DNA of 64,000 nucleotides from positions 16,602 to 80,601 of the forward strand of contig CALFDU010000046.1 of NCBI GenBank assembly GCA_937950315.1, written 5' to 3'. Position numbers and translations under genes: made by a program. Numbering within the stretch: position 1 is the stretch's first letter; each line of letters opens with the position of its first letter. This document shows positions 56,946-64,000 of this stretch, piece after piece. The notes beneath the pieces are model-generated. The model was not told the DNA's origin, ran no database searches, and saw only the letters and a list, made by a program, of their open reading frames with translations. This stretch comes from an uncultured Saprospiraceae bacterium (lineage in GTDB: Bacteria > Bacteroidota > Bacteroidia > Chitinophagales > Saprospiraceae).

Positions 56946-57502
56946 TCAAAATATTGACTATACTGTTTATCTTGCTTAACCAACTCCGACCAGCGTTTCA
57001 TGCATGCAGCCTTTCTTCTGTACAAAGTATTGGCTGAAGAAAAGTTCATGCTATTTACAATGTCTTCAACCTGTACACCTTCCTTTACCATCGTCATTAG
57101 CTTCATACAAGTTTCACTCAATTGCATAAACGCTTGATCAAGCAATCGAGTTCTTAAGAAGGCTTTCTCTTTTTCAATCAACTTCTGTTCAGCATCCTCC
57201 TCCATATCATATTGCAACGAAACACTTTGAACAAATTTCTCACTGGTTTTATGACTACGGAGTTTATCTATCCACTTGCGCTTACAAATCAGAATAATCA
57301 TCCCCTCCAAGTTCATGGTAAAAGTTTCAATCTTCAACAATATCAATTCCAAGGCCTCTTGAAATATATCGTAAGCATCAGATTCCGATCCATTATTATT
57401 CAAAATAAGAGACCGCACTTTTGGAAAACATTCCTCATATAATTTTCCTATGCTCGTTGCATCACCAGCCTTTAATCCATCAATAAGTGCTTTGTCTTCC
57501 AA
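56942..57502 (-). CDS. ECF-type RNA polymerase sigma factor
   Basis: A 186-residue sigma factor. Region 2 ('DAYDIFQEALELILLKIETF', 'LEGMIILICKRKWIDKLRS') and region 4 ('LSETCMKLMTMVKEGVQVED', 'MNFSSANTLYRRKAACMKRW') are both clear; this form of region 4 is frequent in Bacteroidota sigma factors linked to CHAT/TPR loci. The start codon at 57502 is TTG: no in-frame ATG exists before region 2. A candidate promoter at 57521-57548 would give a short leader. Its stop overlaps the anti-sigma ATG. The likely regulon includes the convergent CHAT operon, by position only. Confidence 0.88.
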   Translation of the reverse strand: MEDKALIDGLKAGDATSIGKLYEECFPKVRSLILNNNGSESDAYDIFQEALELILLKIETFTMNLEGMIILICKRKWIDKLRSHKTSEKFVQSVSLQYDMEEDAEQKLIEKEKAFLRTRLLDQAFMQLSETCMKLMTMVKEGVQVEDIVNSMNFSSANTLYRRKAACMKRWSELVKQDKQYSQYFE

Positions 57503-57520
57503 TTGAAGCGTGTTATAAAG

Positions 57521-57548
57521 TAAATATATAAAAATCCCTACTAGACAA
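57521..57548 (-). promoter_or_regulatory. Candidate promoter of the sigma/anti-sigma operon
   Basis: On the reverse strand TTG (57546-57548), 17 bases, then TATATTTA (57521-57528), seven of eight matches to the -7 box. The predicted start is about 12 bases before the TTG start codon. Confidence 0.5.
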
Positions 57549-57786
57549 TCGTTTCTAATTATTAAATCAGCCCTTTCTCAAGCATATTAACGAGTTACTT
57601 CACAACAAGCATAAATCCCTTCCCAAAAATAAATTTATTTTTTTCCACTTCAAGGGTAAGATTCCTTAAGCCACTTCGATATACCATTATACAAGCGAAG
57701 TAGAAACAATTGAAAATAAAATCTGACCATAATTAAGAAGAATATTTCCTCTTAGTTTTTACTAAAAAAACAACTAATACAATCCC

Positions 57787-57842
57787 GGCAATAGGTGCAC
57801 ACTATTGCCCTAGGATTTTCATGTCTTGTCGACAACGACATG
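57787..57842. promoter_or_regulatory. Two palindromic elements in the sigma-gene upstream spacer
   Basis: First, GGCAATAG (57787-57794), seven bases, CTATTGCC (57802-57809), a perfect eight-base stem. Second, 57820-57842: CATGTC and GACATG as outer arms around the palindrome TTGTCGACAA with one bulged base. Both lie between the sigma gene and the possible small peptide gene. They could be operators or folded RNA; nothing more can be said. The rest of the 503-base spacer shows no other gene. Confidence 0.5.
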
Positions 57843-57888
57843 ATTCAATGTATGGCTTAACATTTTTTAACTCATAAAAATTTGAATC

Positions 57889-57945
57889 ATGGAATTTCTT
57901 AAAAATCTTTGGGACATCATCGTTGATGAAATTGGTGGTTTCTAA
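57889..57945 (+). CDS. Possible 18-residue amphipathic peptide
   Basis: ATG to TAA encodes MEFLKNLWDIIVDEIGGF. Hydrophobic Phe, Leu, Trp and Ile residues at i, i+3/i+4 spacing with Asp/Glu/Lys between them would form an amphipathic helix, similar in character to small membrane-active peptides. Upstream are two palindromes and downstream a terminator-like hairpin (57953-57998). The ribosome-binding region is AT-rich (TAAAAATTTGAATC) and gives no strong support. Without conservation data it could be chance. Confidence 0.35.
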   Translation: MEFLKNLWDIIVDEIGGF

Positions 57946-57952
57946 AGCACTG

Positions 57953-57998
57953 AAAACAAACAAGGTAGGATCATTCAGTTGGTCTTACCTTTGTTGTT
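57953..57998. terminator. Terminator-like hairpin, possibly bidirectional
   Basis: AAACAAACAAGGTA (57953-57966) pairs with TACCTTTGTTGTTT (57985-57998) over 12 of 14 positions with an 18-base loop. On the reverse strand it is followed by TTTTC and lies eight bases after the stop of the gene ending at 58006; on the forward strand it follows the possible small peptide. Confidence 0.6.
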
Positions 57999-58005
57999 TC
58001 TAGTC

Positions 58006-59388
58006 TTAAAAAGAAGACAACTCCTCCTTGATCCAATACCGGTAACTAAGATTTGAATACTTGGAAAGATCAATCTCTGTGTCTTTAAATTTTTTCATAC
58101 TAAGCCGAGCAATCACTTCAAAGAAATTAAAATTTGAATCATAATATTTTTCGCTCACCCTACTTTTATGCCTAGTCAATAATCTTTTAAAGTTCAATAA
58201 TTTATTCTGAAGTGTTTCCAATTCAATCTTCTCATCTTTGTAAAGCGCAATCGCTAGAAGGCAATGACTTCTCATTTTAACATCAAAATCATCAAAGGTT
58301 ACTGAGGACAGGTATTTATTTATTTCATCATATTTATTATTATACATACAGATCTGAGCATAGGCGAGCAATCTAGAGGATTCCTTATTAGAAGTATCAA
58401 CCATATCAATATATCTATCTACAAAATCAACTGTCCATTCATAGCTATTAATGGCCGCCAAAGTAGACACGATGTTATGAAACCGTCTTAGTGTGATTTT
58501 CTTATTTAGCAGCAAAACTCCCGAACTTATTGCATAGTCGTGAATTTCTCCTACCAGCGCTTTTGACTGCAGGGTTCCCTTTAGCCACAGCTGTAAGCTT
58601 AATGCAATAAAATAATAAACCATCAAGGTATGAATGAAGCCATCTTTTGAAAAAACGCCTTCCTTTACCTTTCCAAATAAATCTTCTAATAATTTTGCTT
58701 CATTATTTTTATTGAGCTCAATAAGTTGTTCCAGATATTTACTAAGATCGCTTTCAGGAAGTAGTTTTGATAATTGATTTATTTTTTCAATAGCATTACT
58801 TAAATCATACTTTTGAATCCTCTGAATATTCATCAACTCAGGGAGATAGAGTAAGCTATATTCTTGTACTTGTTTGAAAAAATACTTAGATAATTTTTCA
58901 AACATCAATCCCCCTTCAGAATACTTAATGGCATTTTCACTATACAATTGAATATGAAAAAGTTCGGCCAATGCTTTATTTTCATAAATGTCCAATCCTT
59001 CAGTATTCAAGATTCTCTTTTCCAATTTAGCCGCTTTTGCATTGGCCAATTTAAACAGACCTCTTCTGTTGTAGCTTTTAATCAACATCAGATCCTCTTG
59101 ATACTGCACTTGCTTAAATTCATCAATAGCCATCCAATCTTCCAGCCAATTAAGGATCCTAGACATCATATTTGAAAAACCCTTAGCTGATAACTTAGAA
59201 AAATGTTTCTTACGCACCTCTTCTGCGCTGGGCAATGTATCCAACCTCTCTTTCCTGAGATTCAAGAATTCAAAAAAATTAAAATTATCTGACCCTTTTC
59301 GGGTGTACATCAATAAATATTTCCTGAAGGAGGACCACTCCTCAGGCGTAAGCGTGATCAGGACTGAAATAAGTTTGGTCTTATTCAT
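58006..59388 (-). CDS. Helical-repeat protein of unknown function
   Basis: A 460-residue soluble, almost fully helical protein without signal or membrane helix. The start 'KLISVLITLTPEEWSSFRKYLLMYTRKG' followed by 'FNFFEFLNL' matches a group of Bacteroidota proteins of about 450-500 residues whose members are unassigned; their repeated helix pairs look like degenerate TPR or HEAT units. The ATG at 59388 is preceded by an AT-rich region. It may act as a scaffold, which is only inference. A terminator-like hairpin follows its stop. Confidence 0.7.
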   Translation of the reverse strand: MNKTKLISVLITLTPEEWSSFRKYLLMYTRKGSDNFNFFEFLNLRKERLDTLPSAEEVRKKHFSKLSAKGFSNMMSRILNWLEDWMAIDEFKQVQYQEDLMLIKSYNRRGLFKLANAKAAKLEKRILNTEGLDIYENKALAELFHIQLYSENAIKYSEGGLMFEKLSKYFFKQVQEYSLLYLPELMNIQRIQKYDLSNAIEKINQLSKLLPESDLSKYLEQLIELNKNNEAKLLEDLFGKVKEGVFSKDGFIHTLMVYYFIALSLQLWLKGTLQSKALVGEIHDYAISSGVLLLNKKITLRRFHNIVSTLAAINSYEWTVDFVDRYIDMVDTSNKESSRLLAYAQICMYNNKYDEINKYLSSVTFDDFDVKMRSHCLLAIALYKDEKIELETLQNKLLNFKRLLTRHKSRVSEKYYDSNFNFFEVIARLSMKKFKDTEIDLSKYSNLSYRYWIKEELSSF

Positions 59389-59589
59389 TGATTAGTAGCA
59401 TATAATAAGTCTAGCAATTTTAAATATAGGAAATTAAGCGTAAGAAAATGGCCGTAAACTCAATAAATAAGGACTTTTGAAGTGAAATAGTGGAAAAATA
59501 CTATGGGAAAAATAACAATTTTTGCCTTGATAATACTTGAAAGGTGAACTAGGTTTAGAATAATTTTTAATACTTAAACCTAACCGCAA

Positions 59590-62013
59590 ATGACAACAAA
59601 AACTTCCAAGAGAACCATGAGAAAACTCTTGATCATTGCAATACTCACCATACCATTATTTGGTAATCTTCTTTTTTCACAATGCGACAACGTAGCCATA
59701 AATTTTGATGGTATAAATGATCGTGTTTGGGTAGACTCAGGGCCTTTATTTACTACTTTTACAATGTCAGCTTGGTTTAAAGCACCTACCAGTGGGCAAT
59801 CTGGAGCAGAACATAGAATTATAAGTTTTTATACTGGTACTGGCGGCACAAGATTTGAAGTTGGGCTTGAAAGAGGCGGTGTAGATGACGGCCAAGTCTG
59901 GGTTTTTGACTCTGAACATACAAGCGATTTCACCTATCCCACAAACGATCTTCATGATGACACATGGCATAAAATCGTCGTAACCAATGATGGAAATAAG
60001 CGTATGATTTTCTTGGACGGAGTATTTGTAGATTCTTGGACAGCTCCTACAGCCAATTATGGAGTTAATTTATATATAGGAGATTGGCTAGGAAGTTCGG
60101 GAAATTTTTTAGGTGATATAGATGAGGTAGCAATTTACGATGTTGCCTTAGACTCTTTGGACATCGTAAATGATGACAATTGTGTCTTATTTGGAACTGA
60201 GTCCAATCTAATAGGATATTATCCATTGGGCAATGGAGTTCCGGACGGCGATAATACAGCCTTAACAACCACTCCAGATTTGGCTGGAGGATTTGGTGAT
60301 GGTCTATTACAAAACATGATTTTAAATGGAACTACATCTAATTTCATATGCTCAAGCAACACTGGTATTGACTTAACCTGTTCTCCCATACTTGGAGAAT
60401 GTCAGGTCGACTCACTCGTAATTAATAGTGGCTGGAACTCAATAGATGAAACAGTCTATTCAACCGGAACTATGCAAGGATTTTGGAAGCTACAAGATGC
60501 ACCAACAAACAACGGAAATGTCAATCTGAATTCGCCTGCCTTTAACATAGACAAGCATCCAGCTTGGTCACCTCCTGGCTATAATAGCACCTACATTTCT
60601 CCTTTTCCTATACCAGGCATGAATGAAGCAAACATTAATACAAGCATTCCTCCCTACACCTTGAGAAGATGTTTTTGTGTAGAGGAAGATAATAGCGAAT
60701 TGAGCTTTGATATAGATATTCATGTAGACAATCAAATGCAGATGTATCTATATGATGACGCAACAGGTACAAGAACATTTTTAGACGAAGTTACTAATGG
60801 CAGCAGTTCAAATAATTTTAAAGGAGAGCCAGAACATTTAAATATTGCACCACTAACTGTCGCCACAGCCGGAACGTATTGTCTTGATGCAGATCTGAGA
60901 AATGATCACGGAGGATCTGCAATGGGAATCAATATTACAGGACTGGTGTATGGTGCAACCATGTTAGAAGATTCATGTTGCGCAAATTTCGCGTATATAA
61001 GCGGATATAAATTCAGGGATGACGATTGTGACGGGAATGTTTCGTTATCAGACCCAACTATTGAAGGATACGTAATTGAATTGTATGAAGATGGAACTCT
61101 TATTAATACTTCTACTACAGATGCCAATGGCTTTTATACTTTCCAAGTATCGCCTGGAACCTATGATGTAAAAGAAGTACTGCAAACCAATTGGGAATAC
61201 TCGTATCCAGCTTCTGGTGAGCATATAGCAATTACAGTTGAACCATATGATGCTTATGAGGCCAATTTTGGTAATATATTCACTGGCCCTATCGCAACTG
61301 AAGTATTTGAAACAACCTGTTTATCACCAGGAGACCAATTGAACTTAAATTGGGCAGGTCAAGCTTGTGATTGCGAAATTACAATTCAATATGCTGACTG
61401 CGGTACCGGTGAATATTCACCAATCGCAGACGTCGACAATACAGGAAATTACGCTTGGACTATACCAGACCATTTAGCAGGGGATTATGAATTGTCACTT
61501 ATCGATTGTGATGGAAATTTAATTCCATTTCCAAGCTGTATTTCTGTCAATGATTATCAAATCAATATTTCAGCTATTCAATCCGCATGCGGTGTTTATG
61601 ACTTCTCAGCAACTTATGAAAACATAAACCCAAATGACATTATAAACTATCAATGGAATTTTGGAATAATTGGCGGTTCAGATCAAGCTACTTCGAGCTT
61701 CACCTTTGATGACGCAGGTGACGTTGAAATTAAACTTACCATAGAAACCAATACTGGTTGTATGTTATCTGAGACCATAGAGCTTAATATTTCACAAGGA
61801 GCCAGTGATCCAAATTGTGATTTCTGTCCCCCAAATGTATTAGGAGAGATCGATGGCGGAGATCTATTCATACATGATGACTGTTTTGGTGTAATTCTTC
61901 AATCACCTAATGGAAATTGCTTTAGACTTACTATAAGCGATGAAGGAACAATTCAAATTGAACAAGTCGATTGCCCAGGTGAAGACCTACCTCCAGGAAA
62001 TAATCAACACTAG
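59590..62013 (+). CDS. Secreted LamG / SdrD_B-like / PKD-like protein
   Basis: An 807-residue protein; signal peptide about 1-30 ('KLLIIAILTIPLFGNLLFSQ'), with a second possible ATG ten codons in. Residues about 35-190 form a LamG/concanavalin-like domain ('AINFDGINDRVWVDSG', 'TWHKIVVTNDGNKRMIFLDG'). About 463-560 is an SdrD_B-like domain ('YKFRDDDCDGNVSLSDPTIE'), and about 660-740 a PKD-like domain ('NPNDIINYQWNFG'). No T9SS type-A domain ends the chain; the C-terminus is short and Pro/Asn-rich. It may be secreted by another signal or a surface lipid-free glycan binder. A strong terminator follows at 62037. Confidence 0.8.
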   Translation: MTTKTSKRTMRKLLIIAILTIPLFGNLLFSQCDNVAINFDGINDRVWVDSGPLFTTFTMSAWFKAPTSGQSGAEHRIISFYTGTGGTRFEVGLERGGVDDGQVWVFDSEHTSDFTYPTNDLHDDTWHKIVVTNDGNKRMIFLDGVFVDSWTAPTANYGVNLYIGDWLGSSGNFLGDIDEVAIYDVALDSLDIVNDDNCVLFGTESNLIGYYPLGNGVPDGDNTALTTTPDLAGGFGDGLLQNMILNGTTSNFICSSNTGIDLTCSPILGECQVDSLVINSGWNSIDETVYSTGTMQGFWKLQDAPTNNGNVNLNSPAFNIDKHPAWSPPGYNSTYISPFPIPGMNEANINTSIPPYTLRRCFCVEEDNSELSFDIDIHVDNQMQMYLYDDATGTRTFLDEVTNGSSSNNFKGEPEHLNIAPLTVATAGTYCLDADLRNDHGGSAMGINITGLVYGATMLEDSCCANFAYISGYKFRDDDCDGNVSLSDPTIEGYVIELYEDGTLINTSTTDANGFYTFQVSPGTYDVKEVLQTNWEYSYPASGEHIAITVEPYDAYEANFGNIFTGPIATEVFETTCLSPGDQLNLNWAGQACDCEITIQYADCGTGEYSPIADVDNTGNYAWTIPDHLAGDYELSLIDCDGNLIPFPSCISVNDYQINISAIQSACGVYDFSATYENINPNDIINYQWNFGIIGGSDQATSSFTFDDAGDVEIKLTIETNTGCMLSETIELNISQGASDPNCDFCPPNVLGEIDGGDLFIHDDCFGVILQSPNGNCFRLTISDEGTIQIEQVDCPGEDLPPGNNQH

Positions 62014-62036
62014 CCACTATTAGCTTATAGAATATC

Positions 62037-62069
62037 AAAGGGGATGCATCAAAAAGATACATCCCCTTT
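62037..62069 (+). terminator. Rho-independent terminator after the LamG gene
   Basis: AAAGGGGATGCATC (62037-62050) pairs with GATACATCCCCTTT (62056-62069) over 14 positions with one mismatch around a five-base A loop. The following T tract is short (CTCATA), so strength depends on the stem. It probably serves the forward gene. Confidence 0.78.
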
Positions 62070-62111
62070 CTCATACCCTTATTTCTAAAACCTGATTTTA
62101 ATATTGCTCCA

Positions 62112-62993
62112 CTACACCCCTATCTTCTCCCCCATCACAACCGCCGTCTCAATCCTATTCTTGGTATTGTCTAAGAGGTCTTGATCAATCATAACTTTGC
62201 TCTTATCAACCAACATCACAACTGTCGATCCACCAAAACCAAAATAACCCATCTCATCCCCCTTCTGAACATGACTATTCGGAGTAAATGTTTCATAGAT
62301 AGAACCGACCATTGTTGCTCCGACAGGACTCAGCAAAATATTGCCTTTGTCTTTGGTTCTTAATTCAAGAAATTCTCGTTTGTTCTCACAGAATACTTTG
62401 GTAAAATTGGCCTGAAGCGCATAGGGAGAAACTGAGAAATATCGACCATTCAATTTTCTGCTAGAGCCAACATCTCCTTCATATGGAAAATGGTATCTAT
62501 GATAGTCATTGGGCGCCAAGCGAAAGATGAACAAGGAAGCATTCTTATATTTTTCTGCAAGGCTTTCACTTTGAAGATATTCTTTCAAGGTGAATTTTTG
62601 ACCTTTGACAAAAAATTCTCCCACTTCATCTACATGTTCAAAAGCAATCAACTTTGCGTCAGCAGGAGAAACCAATCCTTCGCCAATTGGCCTTGCTTCT
62701 GGCTTAAGCTTTCTATAAAAGAACTCATTGAATGTTTCAAATTCATCAATAGATCGAACTGCCTCTGACATATCAATCTTCATATCCTTGACAAACTGAG
62801 GAATGTCTTTTACTGACTTCGGCTTATCCTTGGTACCTCCATATATTACTGAAAGTAATTTTCGTTTGACCAACACATTCAATGCCAGCTTCCCGAATGC
62901 CGTATGGTACAAAAATTTTAAATAGCCTTCTCCAGGTGGTGTTTCCGTGATCAACTCACCTGTTTTACGATTGATATATTTTATACTATCCAT
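62112..62993 (-). CDS. psd: Phosphatidylserine decarboxylase
   Basis: A 293-residue pyruvoyl-dependent enzyme that converts phosphatidylserine to phosphatidylethanolamine at the inner membrane. The N-terminal region 'FNEFFYRKLKPEARPI' and 'LVSPADAKL' are family signatures, as is 'RLAPNDYHRYHFPYEG'. The self-cleavage motif is 'FGFGGSTVV' with the future pyruvoyl serine at about residue 256 (GGST, where many enzymes have LGST). Processing would give a large beta chain and a small alpha chain of about 38 residues. It stands alone on the reverse strand, next to the repeat region. Confidence 0.94.
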   Translation of the reverse strand: MDSIKYINRKTGELITETPPGEGYLKFLYHTAFGKLALNVLVKRKLLSVIYGGTKDKPKSVKDIPQFVKDMKIDMSEAVRSIDEFETFNEFFYRKLKPEARPIGEGLVSPADAKLIAFEHVDEVGEFFVKGQKFTLKEYLQSESLAEKYKNASLFIFRLAPNDYHRYHFPYEGDVGSSRKLNGRYFSVSPYALQANFTKVFCENKREFLELRTKDKGNILLSPVGATMVGSIYETFTPNSHVQKGDEMGYFGFGGSTVVMLVDKSKVMIDQDLLDNTKNRIETAVVMGEKIGV

Positions 62994-63125
62994 TCTAGTG
63001 CAAGATAAGCGAATCCTGCTTCTAAACTTTCCTCTTCTGCTCCAAAAACAAGATTTTTTAAGATAGGTATGATGGACATGATGATTTCTACTTCCAACTC
63101 CATCCTCTTATCTTGACCATCTTAA

Positions 63126-63250
63126 ACATCTTATAAATCCTGTTCCAACCTTTTTACCTGCTCCATCTCGGACATCATCTTATCCATCATGCTCCAAACC
63201 TCTTATCTTGACCATCTTATACATCTTTTAAATCCTGTCCCAACCTTTTA
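63126..63250. repeat. Direct repeat, left copy, flanking the GxxExxY gene
   Basis: About 125 bases nearly identical to 63727-63857. Each copy holds two units of the type CATCTTATAAATCCTGTTCC followed by AACCTTTTTACC, separated by a segment containing CATCTCGGACATCATCTTAT. A shorter unit (ATCTTAAACATCTTATAAAT) continues at 63250-63272. The spacer 62994-63125 holds only degraded pieces of the same unit. Confidence 0.85.
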
Positions 63251-63282
63251 TCTTAAACATCTTATAAATCCTCTCCCTTCCT

Positions 63283-63678
63283 CTATTTCATTTTCGACTT
63301 CAACTTCTTGTTAAAAACTCTATGATACTCCAAACGAGTTCCTCCAAAATTTATCAGTAATCCATCTGCAATGTTATAAGCTTCACAATAATTGATAGCT
63401 TGAGTCTTGTGAACCCCTTCTATTTTTTCAACTGCTTTTATTTCTACCATAACTAAATCCTCCACAAAGAAATCAACCCTCCTTTTACCCACATGTACAC
63501 CTTTGTAGATCAATTCCATTTCGAATTCCCTCAAAAAAGACAAATTCTGAAGTTCAAACTCAACGACCAATGATCTTTGATAAATAATCTCTTGAAAGCC
63601 ATTGCCAAATTGATTGTGCACCTCCATCGCACAACCTATAATCTTATGAGTCAATTTATTTATTGCATCATTATCCAT
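63283..63678 (-). CDS. GxxExxY protein (PD-(D/E)XK nuclease-like fold)
   Basis: A 131-residue protein of the GxxExxY family. The signature is 'GNGFQEIIYQRSLVVEFE', and later 'RRVDFFVEDLVMVEIKAVEKIEGVH' gives the D-x(n)-E-x-K pattern of the PD-(D/E)XK fold, ending 'LLINFGGTRLEYHRVFN'. The family is widespread in Bacteroidota and has no settled function; some copies occur in multiple numbers per genome. The ATG at 63678 is natural. Direct repeats of 125-131 bases bracket it, which suggests it travels or is copied as a unit. Confidence 0.88.
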   Translation of the reverse strand: MDNDAINKLTHKIIGCAMEVHNQFGNGFQEIIYQRSLVVEFELQNLSFLREFEMELIYKGVHVGKRRVDFFVEDLVMVEIKAVEKIEGVHKTQAINYCEAYNIADGLLINFGGTRLEYHRVFNKKLKSKMK

Positions 63679-63726
63679 CTATAATCATTTATCCCTAAAA
63701 TAATAAAATCCTGCTCCAAAACTTAT

Positions 63727-63857
63727 ACATCTTAAAAATCCTGTTCCAACCTTTTTACCTTGCTCCATCTCGGACATCATCTTATCCATCATGCTCCACA
63801 ACTTCTTATCCTGCTCCATCTTATACATCTTATAAATCCTGTTCCAACCTTTTTACC
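63727..63857. repeat. Direct repeat, right copy, flanking the GxxExxY gene
   Basis: About 131 bases, in the same orientation as 63126-63250 and differing by a few substitutions and short indels. A stretch of about 38 bases in the centre (63762-63799 region, containing TGCTCCATCTCGGACATC) is identical in both copies. No open frame is conserved between copies. Confidence 0.85.
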
Positions 63858-63861
63858 ACAA

Positions 63862-63892
63862 AAAAAGCCCCTACCCAAAGGCAGAAGCTTTT
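63862..63892 (-). terminator. Terminator after the IscA-type gene
   Basis: On the reverse strand AAAAGC and GCTTTTTTT form the outer stem with partial inner pairing (TGCC with GGTA), followed by seven T. It lies about 60 bases after the stop at 63955. Confidence 0.65.
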
Positions 63893-63954
63893 CAATATAT
63901 TTTTTAAAATCTATGTACTAACTACTAAGCACTCAAAAGTCGAAAAACCAACTT

Positions 63955-64000
63955 CTACACTGCAAAACTCTCCCCACAACCACAAGTTCTCTCAGCATTC
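63955..64000 (-). CDS. IscA/HesB-type iron-sulfur cluster assembly protein, C-terminal end only
   Basis: The last 14 codons of a reverse gene are visible and read NAERTCGCGESFAV before a TAG stop. The CGCGESF end is the hallmark of A-type Fe-S carriers (IscA, SufA, ErpA), where the two cysteines bind the cluster. The rest lies beyond the window, so the exact type is open. Confidence 0.8.
   Translation of the reverse strand, partial: NAERTCGCGESFAV

Noticed and set aside
63685..63828. A 47-codon reverse-strand frame just upstream of the GxxExxY gene
   Set aside because: It lies in the right direct repeat; the left copy differs by short indels that break the frame, so the repeat is not under coding constraint.

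Overview
The window reads as chromosomal DNA of a Bacteroidota bacterium, most likely of the Saprospiria (Saprospiraceae/Lewinella-like). The grounds are AT-rich DNA, several very large secreted proteins ending in type IX secretion (T9SS) type-A sorting domains, SprB and SdrD_B repeats, dockerin-like modules, ECF sigma/anti-sigma pairs, TAnnTTTG promoter elements, and housekeeping proteins of Bacteroidota type. The genus is inference. No rRNA, CRISPR array, phage or insertion sequence was seen.

Layout. 1-2485: end of a TrkH potassium transporter, then a two-gene reverse operon (DoxX-like membrane protein, YjjG-type HAD phosphatase). 2486-4700: a spacer with a long inverted repeat, an ECF sigma factor, and a translationally coupled protein joining an anti-sigma-like N-terminus to an outer-membrane barrel. 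4697-10368: a tightly packed reverse operon of glycosyltransferase, DinB-like protein, Dabb lipoprotein, sulfatase, FAD oxidoreductase and a miniature formylglycine-generating-enzyme-like lipoprotein. 10486-15508: a HerA/DUF87-like ATPase, a thioesterase, the NhaB Na+/H+ antiporter and a small lipoprotein. 15510-19260: small hypothetical genes, a secreted protein and a DUF4403-like protein.

19451-43878 is a block of four reverse-strand T9SS surface proteins of 1280, 1408, 3699 and 1563 residues. Three share a C-terminal module of dockerin-like repeats, cohesin-like domain and T9SS sorting domain. Terminators and TAnnTTTG promoter elements divide the block into units.

44055-51710 is core physiology. 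A tRNA-Leu with a full Bacteroidota promoter precedes tig-clpP-clpX. In the other direction lie a bifunctional (p)ppGpp synthetase/hydrolase and a Fur-family regulator. Convergent with these is an ABC-3 metal permease fused to an MntR-like repressor; a perfect palindrome overlaps its promoter, suggesting one-gene manganese autoregulation.

52090-57998 is a CHAT-protease locus: a secreted TPR-CHAT protein with a C-terminal membrane anchor, a coupled secreted protein of unknown function, and tail-to-tail an ECF sigma factor with a TPR-bearing anti-sigma factor. Upstream of sigma are two palindromic elements and a possible 18-residue amphipathic peptide. The window ends with a helical-repeat protein, a LamG/SdrD/PKD secreted protein, phosphatidylserine decarboxylase, a GxxExxY protein bracketed by ~125-130 bp direct repeats, and the last codons of an IscA-type Fe-S protein.
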